Source of the DNA: Chloroflexota bacterium
Lineage (GTDB): Bacteria; Chloroflexota; Dehalococcoidia; Plut-88900
DNA: 14,502 nucleotides
Reading direction: 5' to 3'
Assembly: GCA_022566235.1 (NCBI GenBank)
Contig: JADFJI010000018.1
Coordinates: 1-14,502, forward strand
Part shown: positions 7,093-14,391 of the stretch, in pieces
How the letters are laid out: every line of letters starts with the position of its first letter
Numbering within the stretch: the first letter of the stretch is position 1
Made by a program: the position numbers and the translations under genes
The notes under the pieces: generated by a model
Database searches by the model: none
What the model saw: only the letters and a program-made list of their open reading frames with translations
Told to the model about the DNA's origin: nothing

Positions 7093-7117
7093 GGGCCCAG
7101 GTACGGCCCTATGGCCC
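7093..7117. repeat. GGGCCC-rich inverted repeat in the hydrolase-LLM gap
   Basis: GGGCC at 7093-7097 can pair with GGCCC at 7105-7109 or at 7113-7117, giving alternative short GC-rich stems just after the hydrolase stop. No T-run follows on the minus strand. It may slow polymerase or stabilise the upstream message; the evidence is only the sequence symmetry. Confidence 0.35.
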
Positions 7118-7131
7118 AGGGGTGCGAGTCT

Positions 7132-7821
7132 TTAGGAGAGAGAAGCCAGGAAGTCCGCTATGGCCCTGTTTACCAGGTCTGGCCTCTCAAGCATGATGCT
7201 GTGGGTTGCACCCTCGACGATGACGGTCCGGCAGCTGTCCATATGCTCCTCCAGGTATCTGGAGTAGATGGGTGGGGTCATTACATCTTCTGTACCGCAG
7301 ATCGCCAGGGTGGGAAGCTTGATCTCGCCCACCCGGTCCATAATGTCGAAATGATCGCAGGCCGTCATGTCGTTATGGTGCACGGCGGGCCCCACCTCCA
7401 GCTCCTTCTCCAGGACCATGGTGTGAACGGAAGAGTCATAGGTAGCGGGCCGCTCTCTCCGGCCCCTGGCCCAGGCCTCGAGATCGGTGATGCCATCGTG
7501 GTCATCGGCCAGGTACTCTGGGTGCACTCTCAACCTGGCGCCGCTGGAGATGGGGACCAGGGCCTTCACCTCTTCCGGGTAGAGGAGGCCGTAGAGGAGC
7601 ACGATGCCGCCTCCCATGGAGTGTCCGGCCAGGACCACGTCTTCGTAACCGTTGCCGGCTATGTATCCCCGGAGCCAGTCCACGTACCCTGATATGGAAG
7701 AGCAAGGCTTACCGTGGGGGTGACCGGGCAAGGTCACGGCCTCGGAGTGCTTGAAATACCGGGTCTGGTAATAGAAGTCGGCCTCGGTGCCGCCAGACCC
7801 GTGGACGAACAGCAGCTTCAT
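7132..7821 (-). CDS. Alpha/beta hydrolase
   Basis: The 229-residue protein has the full alpha/beta-hydrolase plan in compact form: oxyanion-hole motif HGSGG (7-11), nucleophile elbow GHSMGG with Ser68, the acid in GTEDVMTPP (Asp179) and the catalytic His207 in EGATHSIML. It lacks a signal peptide and is probably cytoplasmic. The cap region (about 95-160) is short and His/Asp-rich (AVHHNDMTACDHFDI), which does not identify a substrate; esterase, lipase and C-C hydrolase activities are all possible. The ATG at 7821 is 14 bases after the gyrA stop, with CGGGA eight bases upstream, so it is very likely co-transcribed with gyrA. Confidence 0.9.
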   Translation of the reverse strand: MKLLFVHGSGGTEADFYYQTRYFKHSEAVTLPGHPHGKPCSSISGYVDWLRGYIAGNGYEDVVLAGHSMGGGIVLLYGLLYPEEVKALVPISSGARLRVHPEYLADDHDGITDLEAWARGRRERPATYDSSVHTMVLEKELEVGPAVHHNDMTACDHFDIMDRVGEIKLPTLAICGTEDVMTPPIYSRYLEEHMDSCRTVIVEGATHSIMLERPDLVNRAIADFLASLS

Positions 7822-7835
7822 ATCCCTGATCCCGC

Positions 7836-10313
7836 CTATTCTTTAACCCGCCCGTTGTGGTTGGAGTTATTCCCTTGCTCGGCGTTGGGGTCCGAGCATG
7901 CCAGGGCGGCCACGGTGTCACCGGTGTCGGGACGCATGATGCTCACTCCCTGGGTAATCCTACCCTGGACCGAGATCCCTTTCAGCATGATTCGCTCGAC
8001 TTGGCCCTGGGCCGAGATGATTATCAGCTCGTGGGAGCGGTCTACCACCCTGGCGGCGACGAGGGGCCCCGTCTTGGGATTGACCCTGAAGGTCAGCAGT
8101 CCGTGGCCACCTCTGGACTGGGTTCTATAGGAACGCAGCGGCGTCAGTTTCCCATAACCGTGGATGGAGAGAGTGATCAGATGCCTATCGGGGTCCACTA
8201 TGTCCATGGCTATGACTTTGTCCTTGGGGGTCAGCTTGATCCCCCGTACCCCCCCACTGTACCTGGAGGCGCTGCGTAGCCCGTCGACTTTTGCCCTGAG
8301 GGCCTGTCCCTTTTTGGTAACGATGATATATTCGTCGTCATTGGTGGCCAGGGCCACGGAGACCAACTCGTCCGCTGTGTCCAGCCTTAAGGCGATGATG
8401 CCGCTGCCCCGGATATTGGCAAACGCGTGCAGAGGTGTCTTTTTGATCTGGCCATTGCGGCTAGCCATCACGATGTGCTCACCCGGCTCGAAGTCGACGA
8501 CTTGGATTGGGGCCGTGATCCTCTCCCCTTCTTCCATGTTGATCAGGTTGTTTATGGCGATCCCCCTTGCCGTTCGGGAGAGGGCAGGGGGAACGTCGTA
8601 GCATTTTAGGCTGGCGACCCGTCCCTTGTTGGTGAAGAAGAGCAGAATATCGTGGGTATCGGCCAGGATAAGGTGCTGGATCTCATCCGTGTCCCGGGTC
8701 TTCATCCCGGCAACACCCCTGCCTCCACGCCGCTGGACCTTGTAGGTGTCCTTAGGCATCCGCTTGATGTAACCGCGGTGGCTGAGGGTGACCACCACCT
8801 CGCTGTGGGCGATCAGGTCCTCTTTAGAGAAGGCCCCTACTTCCTGGTCCATTATCACGGTGCGCCTGGGGTCTGCGTATTTAGCCTTGATCTCCACTAT
8901 ATCGTCCTTTACCAGTGAAAGGACTTTGCGGGGATTGTCCAGCAGGTCTTCAAGATAGCCTATCTTCTTGATAGTCTCTGTGTACTCATCATCTATCTTC
9001 TGCCTTTCCAGCTGCGCGATGCGCCTCAACTGCATGTCCAGAATTGCCTGGGCCTGGATCTGGGTTAGGCTCCACATTTGCATCAGATTGATCCGCGCAT
9101 CCTCCACGCTGGGAGACTGACGGATGAGAGCGATGATTGCGTCAAGGTTGTCGAGGGCTATCTTCATCCCCTCCAGGATATGGGCTCGCTCCTGGGCCTT
9201 TCTCAACTCGAATCGAGACCTGCGTGCGACGACTTCTCGCCGAAAATCGATGAAGTACTGAAGCAAGGCCCTGAGATTCAGCACCCTGGGAGCGCCATCG
9301 ACCAGGGCCAGCATGTTCAGGAAATAGGAGGTCTGCATAGAGGTGTTGAGATACAGGTTGTTGAGCACCTGTTCCGGAAATTCGTCCCGCTTCAGCTCGA
9401 CGACTACCCTGATCCCCTCGCGGTCCGATTCGTCTCTGATCTCGGCGATGCCATCGATCTTGTGGTCCCGGGCCAGAATAGCTATTCGCTCCACCAGGGT
9501 AGCCTTGTTGAGCTGGTAGGGAAGCTCGGTGATGATTATCTGGCTGCGGCCCCCCTTCTTGATCTCCTCGATCACCGCCTTGGCCCGGATGATTATCTTG
9601 CCGTGGCCTGTGGTATAGGCGTTGCGAATCCCCTCTTTGCCCCAAATCTCGGCCCGGGTTGGGAAGTCGGGCCCGTGGACGACCTGCAGCAGCTCTTCGA
9701 TTGAGGCATCGGGATCATCGATGAGGCACATGACGCCATCGCATATCTCTCCCAGATTGTGAGGAGGTATGTTGGTGGCCATCCCTACGGCGATGCCCGA
9801 GCTGCCATTGACCAACAGGTTGGGAATGCGGGAGGGGAGGACTACCGGCTCCTGGAGGCTGTCATCGAAATTGGGTGAGAAATCGACGGTGTCCATGTCG
9901 ATGTCGGCCAGCAACTCGGTGGAGAACTGAGTCTGGCGGGCTTCGGTGTACCTCATGGCCGCTGGGGGGTCGTTGTCTACGCTGCCGAAGTTACCCTGAC
10001 CATCGATGAGAGGGTATCTCATGGAGAAGTCCTGGGTCATGCGTACCATCGCGTCGTATACGGGTCCGTCGCCGTGAGGATGATATTTACCCAGGACCTC
10101 TCCTACTATGCGGGCGCTCTTCTTATAAGGGGTACTGGGCTGGAGGTTCAGGTCATTCATGGCGTACAGGATTCGCCTGTGCACCGGTTTCAGGCCGTCC
10201 CGCACATCCGGCAGGGCTCTTGCGACTATTACGCTCATGGCGTAGTCCAAGTAGGAGCCCCGCATCTCTTCTTCTATTTTGACCGGCTTTACCGTTCCTA
10301 GATTAGTGACCAT
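7836..10313 (-). CDS. gyrA: DNA gyrase subunit A
   Basis: This 825-residue subunit performs the DNA breakage and rejoining of gyrase, acting with GyrB (not in the window). The catalytic tyrosine is Tyr122 in AAMRYTE. The C-terminal beta-pinwheel is complete and carries the GyrA box as QRRGGRG at about 527-533, which distinguishes it from ParC. I chose ATG 10313: it makes numbering coincide with E. coli (Tyr122, Asp87) and clears the upstream stop by 10 bases, with AGGAG 12 bases away. A TTG at 10340 would add nine residues and overlap the upstream gene. The quinolone-determining region reads HPHGDGPVYD, so Ser83 is Gly and Ala84 is Pro, while Asp87 is kept. The gene lies between a glutamine amidotransferase and a hydrolase, without gyrB. 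Confidence 0.97.
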   Translation of the reverse strand: MVTNLGTVKPVKIEEEMRGSYLDYAMSVIVARALPDVRDGLKPVHRRILYAMNDLNLQPSTPYKKSARIVGEVLGKYHPHGDGPVYDAMVRMTQDFSMRYPLIDGQGNFGSVDNDPPAAMRYTEARQTQFSTELLADIDMDTVDFSPNFDDSLQEPVVLPSRIPNLLVNGSSGIAVGMATNIPPHNLGEICDGVMCLIDDPDASIEELLQVVHGPDFPTRAEIWGKEGIRNAYTTGHGKIIIRAKAVIEEIKKGGRSQIIITELPYQLNKATLVERIAILARDHKIDGIAEIRDESDREGIRVVVELKRDEFPEQVLNNLYLNTSMQTSYFLNMLALVDGAPRVLNLRALLQYFIDFRREVVARRSRFELRKAQERAHILEGMKIALDNLDAIIALIRQSPSVEDARINLMQMWSLTQIQAQAILDMQLRRIAQLERQKIDDEYTETIKKIGYLEDLLDNPRKVLSLVKDDIVEIKAKYADPRRTVIMDQEVGAFSKEDLIAHSEVVVTLSHRGYIKRMPKDTYKVQRRGGRGVAGMKTRDTDEIQHLILADTHDILLFFTNKGRVASLKCYDVPPALSRTARGIAINNLINMEEGERITAPIQVVDFEPGEHIVMASRNGQIKKTPLHAFANIRGSGIIALRLDTADELVSVALATNDDEYIIVTKKGQALRAKVDGLRSASRYSGGVRGIKLTPKDKVIAMDIVDPDRHLITLSIHGYGKLTPLRSYRTQSRGGHGLLTFRVNPKTGPLVAARVVDRSHELIIISAQGQVERIMLKGISVQGRITQGVSIMRPDTGDTVAALACSDPNAEQGNNSNHNGRVKE

Positions 10314-10323
10314 GCTCTCTCTA

Positions 10324-11004
10324 TCATCTCCTGGCTCCAACGCGATTGGCCGCTTCCATCAAGGAGTGGAAGAGGTTGATGTTCTTGGGGTGGTTCTCCG
10401 TTTCCCTCTCCGGGTGCCACTGGACTCCTACGATCCAGGAGTAATAGGGGGCTTCTACCCCCTCTATCAAGTCTCCATTGAGGACGTAGGCCGAGGCCAT
10501 CAGGCCCGGGGCCTTCAAGGCCTGAGTAAACCCCTGGCGGTGCCGGCTGTTGACCCTGATTATGGGACCTCCACCGAGTATGGCCCCGAGACGGCTGCCG
10601 GGCGCGATATAGATATCGTGGAACACCGATTCCTTCTTGCCCGGGGACCGGTGGCCTTTCACATGCTGGATTAGCTTGCCTCCCATAGCGACGTTTATAG
10701 CCTGCATGCCCCGACATATGCCCAGGATGGGCATGTCCCGGTCGATGGCTGCATACACCAGGGGCAGCTCGAAGGCGTCTCTCTCCTTGTCTGGAGTTGC
10801 GTCCTGTGGGGGCTCGCTGTAATAGACCGGGTCGATGTCCTCACCTCCGGTCAGGAGAAGCCCGTCGATACGATCCAGAATCTCCTCGATGGACGCGCTG
10901 GAATCGGGTCTAAGGGCCAGAGGTGTAGCGCCGATCTTCTCCAGGACCCGTCGATATCGGCTGGCCCTGGCGGTCTTGGACATTGATAAGCCGATAACAG
11001 TCAT
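10324..11004 (-). CDS. Class I glutamine amidotransferase-like protein, gamma-glutamyl-GABA hydrolase type
   Basis: From ATG 11004 the protein has 226 residues. It shows the Peptidase C26/PuuD-type arrangement: TGGEDIDPVYY (about 52-62), the nucleophile elbow GICRGMQAINVAMGG with Cys97, and the His-Glu of the triad in VGVQWHPERE (His197, Glu199). PuuD cleaves gamma-glutamyl-GABA in putrescine breakdown, and relatives hydrolyse other gamma-glutamyl compounds; no other Puu gene is nearby, so the substrate is open. A GTG at 11061 would add 19 residues with no family resemblance (MFSGPRPP), so the ATG, which begins MTVIGLSMS, is preferred. The stop codon is embedded in the AGGAG used for gyrA. 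It is the first gene after the strong promoter at 11117-11146. Confidence 0.88.
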   Translation of the reverse strand: MTVIGLSMSKTARASRYRRVLEKIGATPLALRPDSSASIEEILDRIDGLLLTGGEDIDPVYYSEPPQDATPDKERDAFELPLVYAAIDRDMPILGICRGMQAINVAMGGKLIQHVKGHRSPGKKESVFHDIYIAPGSRLGAILGGGPIIRVNSRHRQGFTQALKAPGLMASAYVLNGDLIEGVEAPYYSWIVGVQWHPERETENHPKNINLFHSLMEAANRVGARR

Positions 11005-11116
11005 TCGCTGGGCAGGTCCCTCATCGAGAAGGAGGTTTGGGGGCCTCGGGCCGCTGAACACACCGATTAAGGGGGCGACCTTCCAAGGTTCGCATAGCTA
11101 CGATTCAGCTACGCCA

Positions 11117-11146
11117 ATAATACCATTTTTTGACCCCTTGCGTCAA
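11117..11146 (-). promoter_or_regulatory. Promoter of the amidotransferase-gyrA operon
   Basis: On the minus strand TTGACG (11146-11141) and TATTAT (11122-11117) are 18 bases apart, and TGG before the -10 gives an extended element. Transcription is predicted near 11110, with a leader of about 105 bases. A perfect 10-base palindrome, AGAATATTCT (11159-11168), lies just upstream of the -35 box and could be an upstream element or operator. Confidence 0.75.
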
Positions 11147-11389
11147 AGAACTGGTATGAGAATATTCTAAGAATAGCCACCAATCTATGGGAAGTCAATT
11201 TCAACTCTGGCCCTTGCCTCCGACCGGGAGCGGGCTGAAAATTGAAGGTTAGATAGCTTCCCTGTTCCTCTGAGCTGTGCATTTGATACAATGAATATAT
11301 GAACATGCATCTAATTGGGTCGGAGCAAAGGCCCGTGCGTCGGCGCACGCCTTCCAAATCGATGAAATTTCAGGGTCGAGAGTGTACAC
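11147..11389. other. Divergent intergenic region
   Basis: Between the amidotransferase start (11004) and the first unknown gene (11390) are 385 non-coding bases with lower GC than the flanks. The part from 11147 holds the AGAATATTCT palindrome (11159-11168), an unremarkable stretch to about 11280, and the plus-strand -10 element at 11285-11292. I saw no tRNA, small RNA hairpin or conserved open frame. Confidence 0.5.
11284..11292 (+). promoter_or_regulatory. Putative promoter of the unknown two-gene operon
   Basis: TGATACAAT is an extended -10 element (TACAAT at 11287-11292). The -35 position holds only a weak TTCCTC. The predicted start is near 11299, leaving a leader of about 90 bases. Confidence 0.5.
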
Positions 11390-11977
11390 ATGGATAGGAT
11401 ACCCACCGCGCTTGAGAGGGCCCTGGAGAGGGTTGAGAAACTGGGGAAAGCCTCGCCCGAGGAGTTGAAGCAGTCCAAGTACGCCGAAGAAGGGCAGAAG
11501 CTTGCAGCCCGGTATCTGAAGGGCGATCTTAATCTTAGAACCGAGCTCAACGAGTACGATGATGAGATCAAGGGCTGGCTAATCCAGGGCATTCAGGAGA
11601 TCCTGATCAGGAATATAGAGCTTCCCTCCGACGATGCCTCGAAGCAGCAAAATAGGCTGGCTATGGAGGGTCTCAAGGTAATCAAGAAGGACCCAGGCGC
11701 CGTGGAGAACGTGTTCAGCAAGATAAGGCAGATATTCAACCACTACACGGGCCAGGGGGAACTGCAGCGGAAAGAGGCGTTCGAGAACCTGAAGAGAGAG
11801 ATCCAGGTCAAACTCAGTCAGGCGATGCAGCAGCAGGGCATGCCCCCGGTGCCCATCCAACACGTAGAGGCCCATCCACAGTTTCAAATGGAGTGGCACA
11901 AAGTCCAGGCCCAGTTGGATTCTCAATACGATCTGCACATGAAGGAGTACAAGGAACAGTTGACGGCCATCCCGTGA
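11390..11977 (+). CDS. Protein of unknown function, helical, first gene of a pair
   Basis: I do not recognise this 195-residue protein. It is rich in Glu, Lys, Gln and Leu with almost no Gly/Pro-rich stretches until residue 149, and has no signal peptide or membrane segment, so it is probably an all-helical cytoplasmic protein. The N-terminal third has heptad-like charged helices (ALERALERVEKLGK); the centre has KQQNRLAMEGLKVIKKDPGAVENVF; the C-terminal third is Gln/His-rich (QAMQQQGMPPVPIQHVEAH), then QMEWHKVQAQLDSQYD. There is no nucleotide-binding, metal or catalytic motif I can name. Codon use and GC match the neighbours, so it is a real resident gene. It lies 25 bases before the next gene and the two are surely co-transcribed. 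Confidence 0.85.
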   Translation: MDRIPTALERALERVEKLGKASPEELKQSKYAEEGQKLAARYLKGDLNLRTELNEYDDEIKGWLIQGIQEILIRNIELPSDDASKQQNRLAMEGLKVIKKDPGAVENVFSKIRQIFNHYTGQGELQRKEAFENLKREIQVKLSQAMQQQGMPPVPIQHVEAHPQFQMEWHKVQAQLDSQYDLHMKEYKEQLTAIP

Positions 11978-12002
11978 CCCGAACCGTCGGAAAGACCGAA
12001 GC

Positions 12003-12695
12003 ATGGATATCGACGACGACGACCGAATAGCCTACGCCATGAGCGAGACCGAGGTGCTGAGAGCGCCTCGTCAGAACCTGGCTACTTTCGGCACCACCAA
12101 CGTCCGGTATTTTCTCCTGACCAAACCTGCTTACAGCGACCTGATAAGCGCAACAGATGACACCGTCATTCGAGAGGGACGGGTGATCTCCGAGAGGCCC
12201 CGGGTGGTCACCCCCGGGTATATGCTCAACCTGCAGGGATTCGGTGACAACGCCCGAGGATACTTTAAACGCCTGATATCGGAGTACGGGTCTAGCGTCC
12301 CGGGCATCCTGTACCATTACCGCAATGAACAGGAGAACCTGAACATCGTCAGCGGGAACGTCCTATCGGTGATGGATAGGATAGTGAAGGACGTAGGTGA
12401 TGACCCCCTGGTGGGCATAATACGGGGGGTAGACGAGCTCTGGGATATCTCCCTGCTGAAGTTTATCCACGATCTGACCGCCCGCTCCCTGGAAGGCAAC
12501 CTCCGGGACTTTCAGGGAAGTGGTCTGGTAAGCATCGACTCCTCGGGGACGACAGCCGACGCCCGCCAGAGCATCGAGGAGATGTTTCAGAAGGTGATGA
12601 TGAAGGTCGGAAACCCCAACGAGCTGAAGCGGGAGCTTGACCGCTGGGGGCTCTTCTCCGAATACGAGGACAGGTTCCTACAGCTCTTCCGCTAG
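12003..12695 (+). CDS. Conserved-looking protein of unknown function, second gene of a pair
   Basis: This 230-residue soluble protein has no motif I can tie to a function. Its sequence is well structured and my impression, unchecked, is that it resembles uncharacterised Chloroflexota proteins. Landmarks are an acidic start (MDIDDDD), RQNLATFGTTNVRYFLLTKP (43-62 region or slightly earlier), VISERPRVVTPGYMLNLQGF, NARGYFKRLISEYG, RGVDELWDISLLKFIHDLT, and the C-terminus LKRELDRWGLFSEYEDRFL. No membrane helix or signal peptide is present. The ATG at 12003 has GGAAAG about eight bases upstream. The gene ends convergent with the DUF971 gene, 74 bases apart. A role as partner of the preceding helical protein is inferred only from the operon. 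Confidence 0.87.
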   Translation: MDIDDDDRIAYAMSETEVLRAPRQNLATFGTTNVRYFLLTKPAYSDLISATDDTVIREGRVISERPRVVTPGYMLNLQGFGDNARGYFKRLISEYGSSVPGILYHYRNEQENLNIVSGNVLSVMDRIVKDVGDDPLVGIIRGVDELWDISLLKFIHDLTARSLEGNLRDFQGSGLVSIDSSGTTADARQSIEEMFQKVMMKVGNPNELKRELDRWGLFSEYEDRFLQLFR

Positions 12696-12769
12696 CCTGG
12701 ACAACCACGTTACTCCGGCCCGCTCGGCCCAGCCCGTCGTGGTGACATTCACGAACTGGTGGTGTGGTG

Positions 12770-13090
12770 TCAGCCGGTCTTCTCTTCCAGGCAGCGGTCG
12801 CACTTGCAGAGGGAGCCCAGCAGCTCGAAGGAGTAGATACCCGTCTCGTGGGCATCGCTCCATAGGATCTGGATCGCGTAACGCCCCACCTCGATGAAGT
12901 CCACAATCTGGATATCCAGGGGTATAGAGCCGGTGTCCAAGATGCGCCGGCCGCTCCACTCGTCTATGCAGTTTGCACAGCGGCACTCCCCCCTCAGGGC
13001 CTTGAACGGGTAGAGACTCCTGTGCTCGTCGTCCCAGTCTATGAGCAGCCCATTTTCCGTGATCTCTATGGCCTTCGGTTCGCTAACCAT
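12770..13090 (-). CDS. DUF971 domain protein
   Basis: From ATG 13090 the protein has 106 residues, the size of a stand-alone DUF971 (gamma-butyrobetaine hydroxylase-like N-terminal) domain. It shows the expected LLIDWDDEHRSLYPFKALRG, the metal-binding-like CRCANCIDEWSG, VGRYAIQILWSDAHETGIYSF, and a closing CKCDRC. In other proteins this domain binds zinc or accompanies iron-sulphur proteins; stand-alone versions have no settled role. I preferred this ATG over an upstream one at 13159 because AGGAA lies about ten bases before it, the domain begins right after it, and the extra 23 residues (MFLGPIEYDSG) look non-conserved. It is convergent with the unknown operon. Confidence 0.88.
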   Translation of the reverse strand: MVSEPKAIEITENGLLIDWDDEHRSLYPFKALRGECRCANCIDEWSGRRILDTGSIPLDIQIVDFIEVGRYAIQILWSDAHETGIYSFELLGSLCKCDRCLEEKTG

Positions 13091-13176
13091 CTTATTCTTA
13101 TTCCTACTTCCTACACCTACAGCTAATCCTGAGTCATATTCGATTGGTCCCAGGAACACCGGCTTCGCAGAATACT

Positions 13177-13196
13177 ATTATAACCACCTCAGGTGG
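13177..13196 (-). promoter_or_regulatory. -10 box with a perfect palindrome upstream of the DUF971 gene
   Basis: On the minus strand TATAAT (13182-13177) would start transcription near 13170, about 80 bases before the ATG. The perfect inverted repeat CCACCT-C-AGGTGG (13184-13196) sits directly upstream, between the -10 box and where a -35 box should be. No convincing -35 is present. This layout suits a repressor or activator site, but that is inference. Confidence 0.45.
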
Positions 13197-13341
13197 ACTG
13201 GGGTGGGCGCGTGGATGTGCAGGGTAAGGTTCTCTACACTACGCACCAAGTGGGCTCGCCTAAATGATGGGGGACTGGGGGCATCCCATCAGAATCATCC
13301 CGAGGGCGGGCGAGAATAAGGCGTAAGCCTCAGCAATTCCC

Positions 13342-14151
13342 TCACCTCTGACAATTGCGGCAGAAGTTGGTCAGCCTCTGGTTCGCCTTGACCTCCCCGA
13401 TCCTGTTGCCGCACCTGGGGCACGACTGCTGGCCCTTGCGATGTATCTTCAGGAAGTCCCGTATCTTCAGGTCTATCCTGCCGTTCATCCGCCGGCCAAT
13501 CGTCTCCGTCGCCTCCTTCAGCACCAGATGGATGCTGTTGTAAAGGGCCTCGATCTCGTCCTCTGTCAGGGTCGGGCGACGGCGAAACGGGTATATCCCC
13601 GCCTCGAATAGGATCTCGTCTGAGTAGGCGTTGCCTATTCCAGCAATGAAGGTGTCTTTGACCAGGATGCCCTTGATCTGACCCGTATATCTTCGGATCC
13701 GTTTGCGGAACAGTTCCAGGGTGACCTGAGGGTCCAGGGCATCGGGGCCCATCTCCTCGAACCTGGGGATGAGGGCCTCCTGCCCCCGGGGGACCAGGTA
13801 GACCTTTCCCATGAGTCGGCCATCGTAATAGCGCAGCTCCATGCCGTTTTCCAGACTTAGAACAAAGCAGGTCTTAGCGTGTCGCCGGGTCTCGGGCCCC
13901 GTGTACTGAAGGTGGCCCGTGAGCATCGCGTTGATGGCCATGACGTGTCCCGACGTGGTGTGAAAGACCAGGAACTTCCCCCGGCGCGTCACCTCCTGGA
14001 AGGCGTTCCCCTCCAGGATGCTGGCGAACTCCTGGGGAATAGGCCTCCGTATGACCAGGGGTATCCTGGTCTCCACCCCCGTTACCTTGACCCCGGGGAG
14101 CACCCCGTTCAAAAAGGCCTTGATATTTTCCAGGTCCGGTATCTCAGGCAC
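13342..14151 (-). CDS. Fpg/Nei family DNA glycosylase-AP lyase
   Basis: This 269-residue base-excision repair enzyme has the whole Fpg/Nei plan. The GTG start at 14151 gives MPEIPDLENI, so the mature N-terminal Pro and catalytic Glu are kept. Lys59 (RRGKFLVF) matches the conserved DNA-binding lysine. The H2TH region is FIAGIGNAYSDEILFEAGIYP split around 168-188. The zinc finger has Cys244, Cys247, Cys264 and Cys267. Divergences from E. coli Fpg: the third acidic residue is Asp (PEIPD for PELPE), and the lesion-side residues read AMLTG and DGRLMG instead of GMSG and DPRRFG, so substrate range may differ from 8-oxoguanine. AGGGGG eight bases upstream supports the start. It runs divergently from the CaiB-like gene. 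Confidence 0.9.
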   Translation of the reverse strand: MPEIPDLENIKAFLNGVLPGVKVTGVETRIPLVIRRPIPQEFASILEGNAFQEVTRRGKFLVFHTTSGHVMAINAMLTGHLQYTGPETRRHAKTCFVLSLENGMELRYYDGRLMGKVYLVPRGQEALIPRFEEMGPDALDPQVTLELFRKRIRRYTGQIKGILVKDTFIAGIGNAYSDEILFEAGIYPFRRRPTLTEDEIEALYNSIHLVLKEATETIGRRMNGRIDLKIRDFLKIHRKGQQSCPRCGNRIGEVKANQRLTNFCRNCQR

Positions 14152-14176
14152 GCCTTCACCCCCTCGGCTCCCGACT

Positions 14177-14204
14177 ATTATAGCCGATGCGTTCCCGGTG
14201 ACAG
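14177..14204 (-). promoter_or_regulatory. Promoter of the DNA glycosylase gene
   Basis: On the minus strand CTGTCA (14204-14199) and TATAAT (14182-14177) are 16 bases apart, predicting a start near 14170 and a short leader of about 18 bases that still contains the AGGGGG ribosome-binding site. Confidence 0.6.
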
Positions 14205-14252
14205 GGGCTGAAGCCCTTCCTCAAGCGCGGAGGTGCCGGCTCCATGCGTAGA

Positions 14253-14281
14253 TTGACACCCACTATAGGGGATGGCACAAT
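14253..14281 (+). promoter_or_regulatory. Putative promoter of the CaiB/BaiF gene
   Basis: A perfect TTGACA (14253-14258) is followed after 17 bases by CACAAT (14276-14281, four of six matches). It points away from the glycosylase promoter 49 bases to the left. The leader would be about 104 bases and contains GC-rich partial inverted repeats around 14315-14345. Confidence 0.5.
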
Positions 14282-14391
14282 TCTTTTATTGCTTTCTGGA
14301 ACCTGTCCGCCTGGGCCGCTTGCCCTGGCGCGCAGGGCCCGGGAAGCCATCCGCCAGCTTCTGAAAAGGCCGTACACGAAAGGCCGACAAC

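Noticed and set aside
10314..10340. TTG at 10340 as the gyrA start
   Set aside because: It overlaps the upstream gene by 17 bases and adds nine non-conserved residues; ATG 10313 gives E. coli-like numbering of Tyr122 and Asp87.
11062..11389. Possible tRNA or riboswitch in the divergent gap
   Set aside because: No cloverleaf, anticodon-arm pattern or known riboswitch core could be traced; only promoter elements and a short palindrome are visible.
12703..12747. ACCACG...CGTGGT inverted repeat between convergent genes, considered as a terminator
   Set aside because: The stem is only six pairs with a loop of about 28 bases and no T-run.
14272..14364. 30-codon plus-strand open frame starting ATGGCACAATTC, with AGGGG just upstream
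   Set aside because: The AGGGG is too close to the ATG, the predicted -10 box overlaps the start, and the peptide shows no family resemblance; more likely the leader of the CaiB-like gene.
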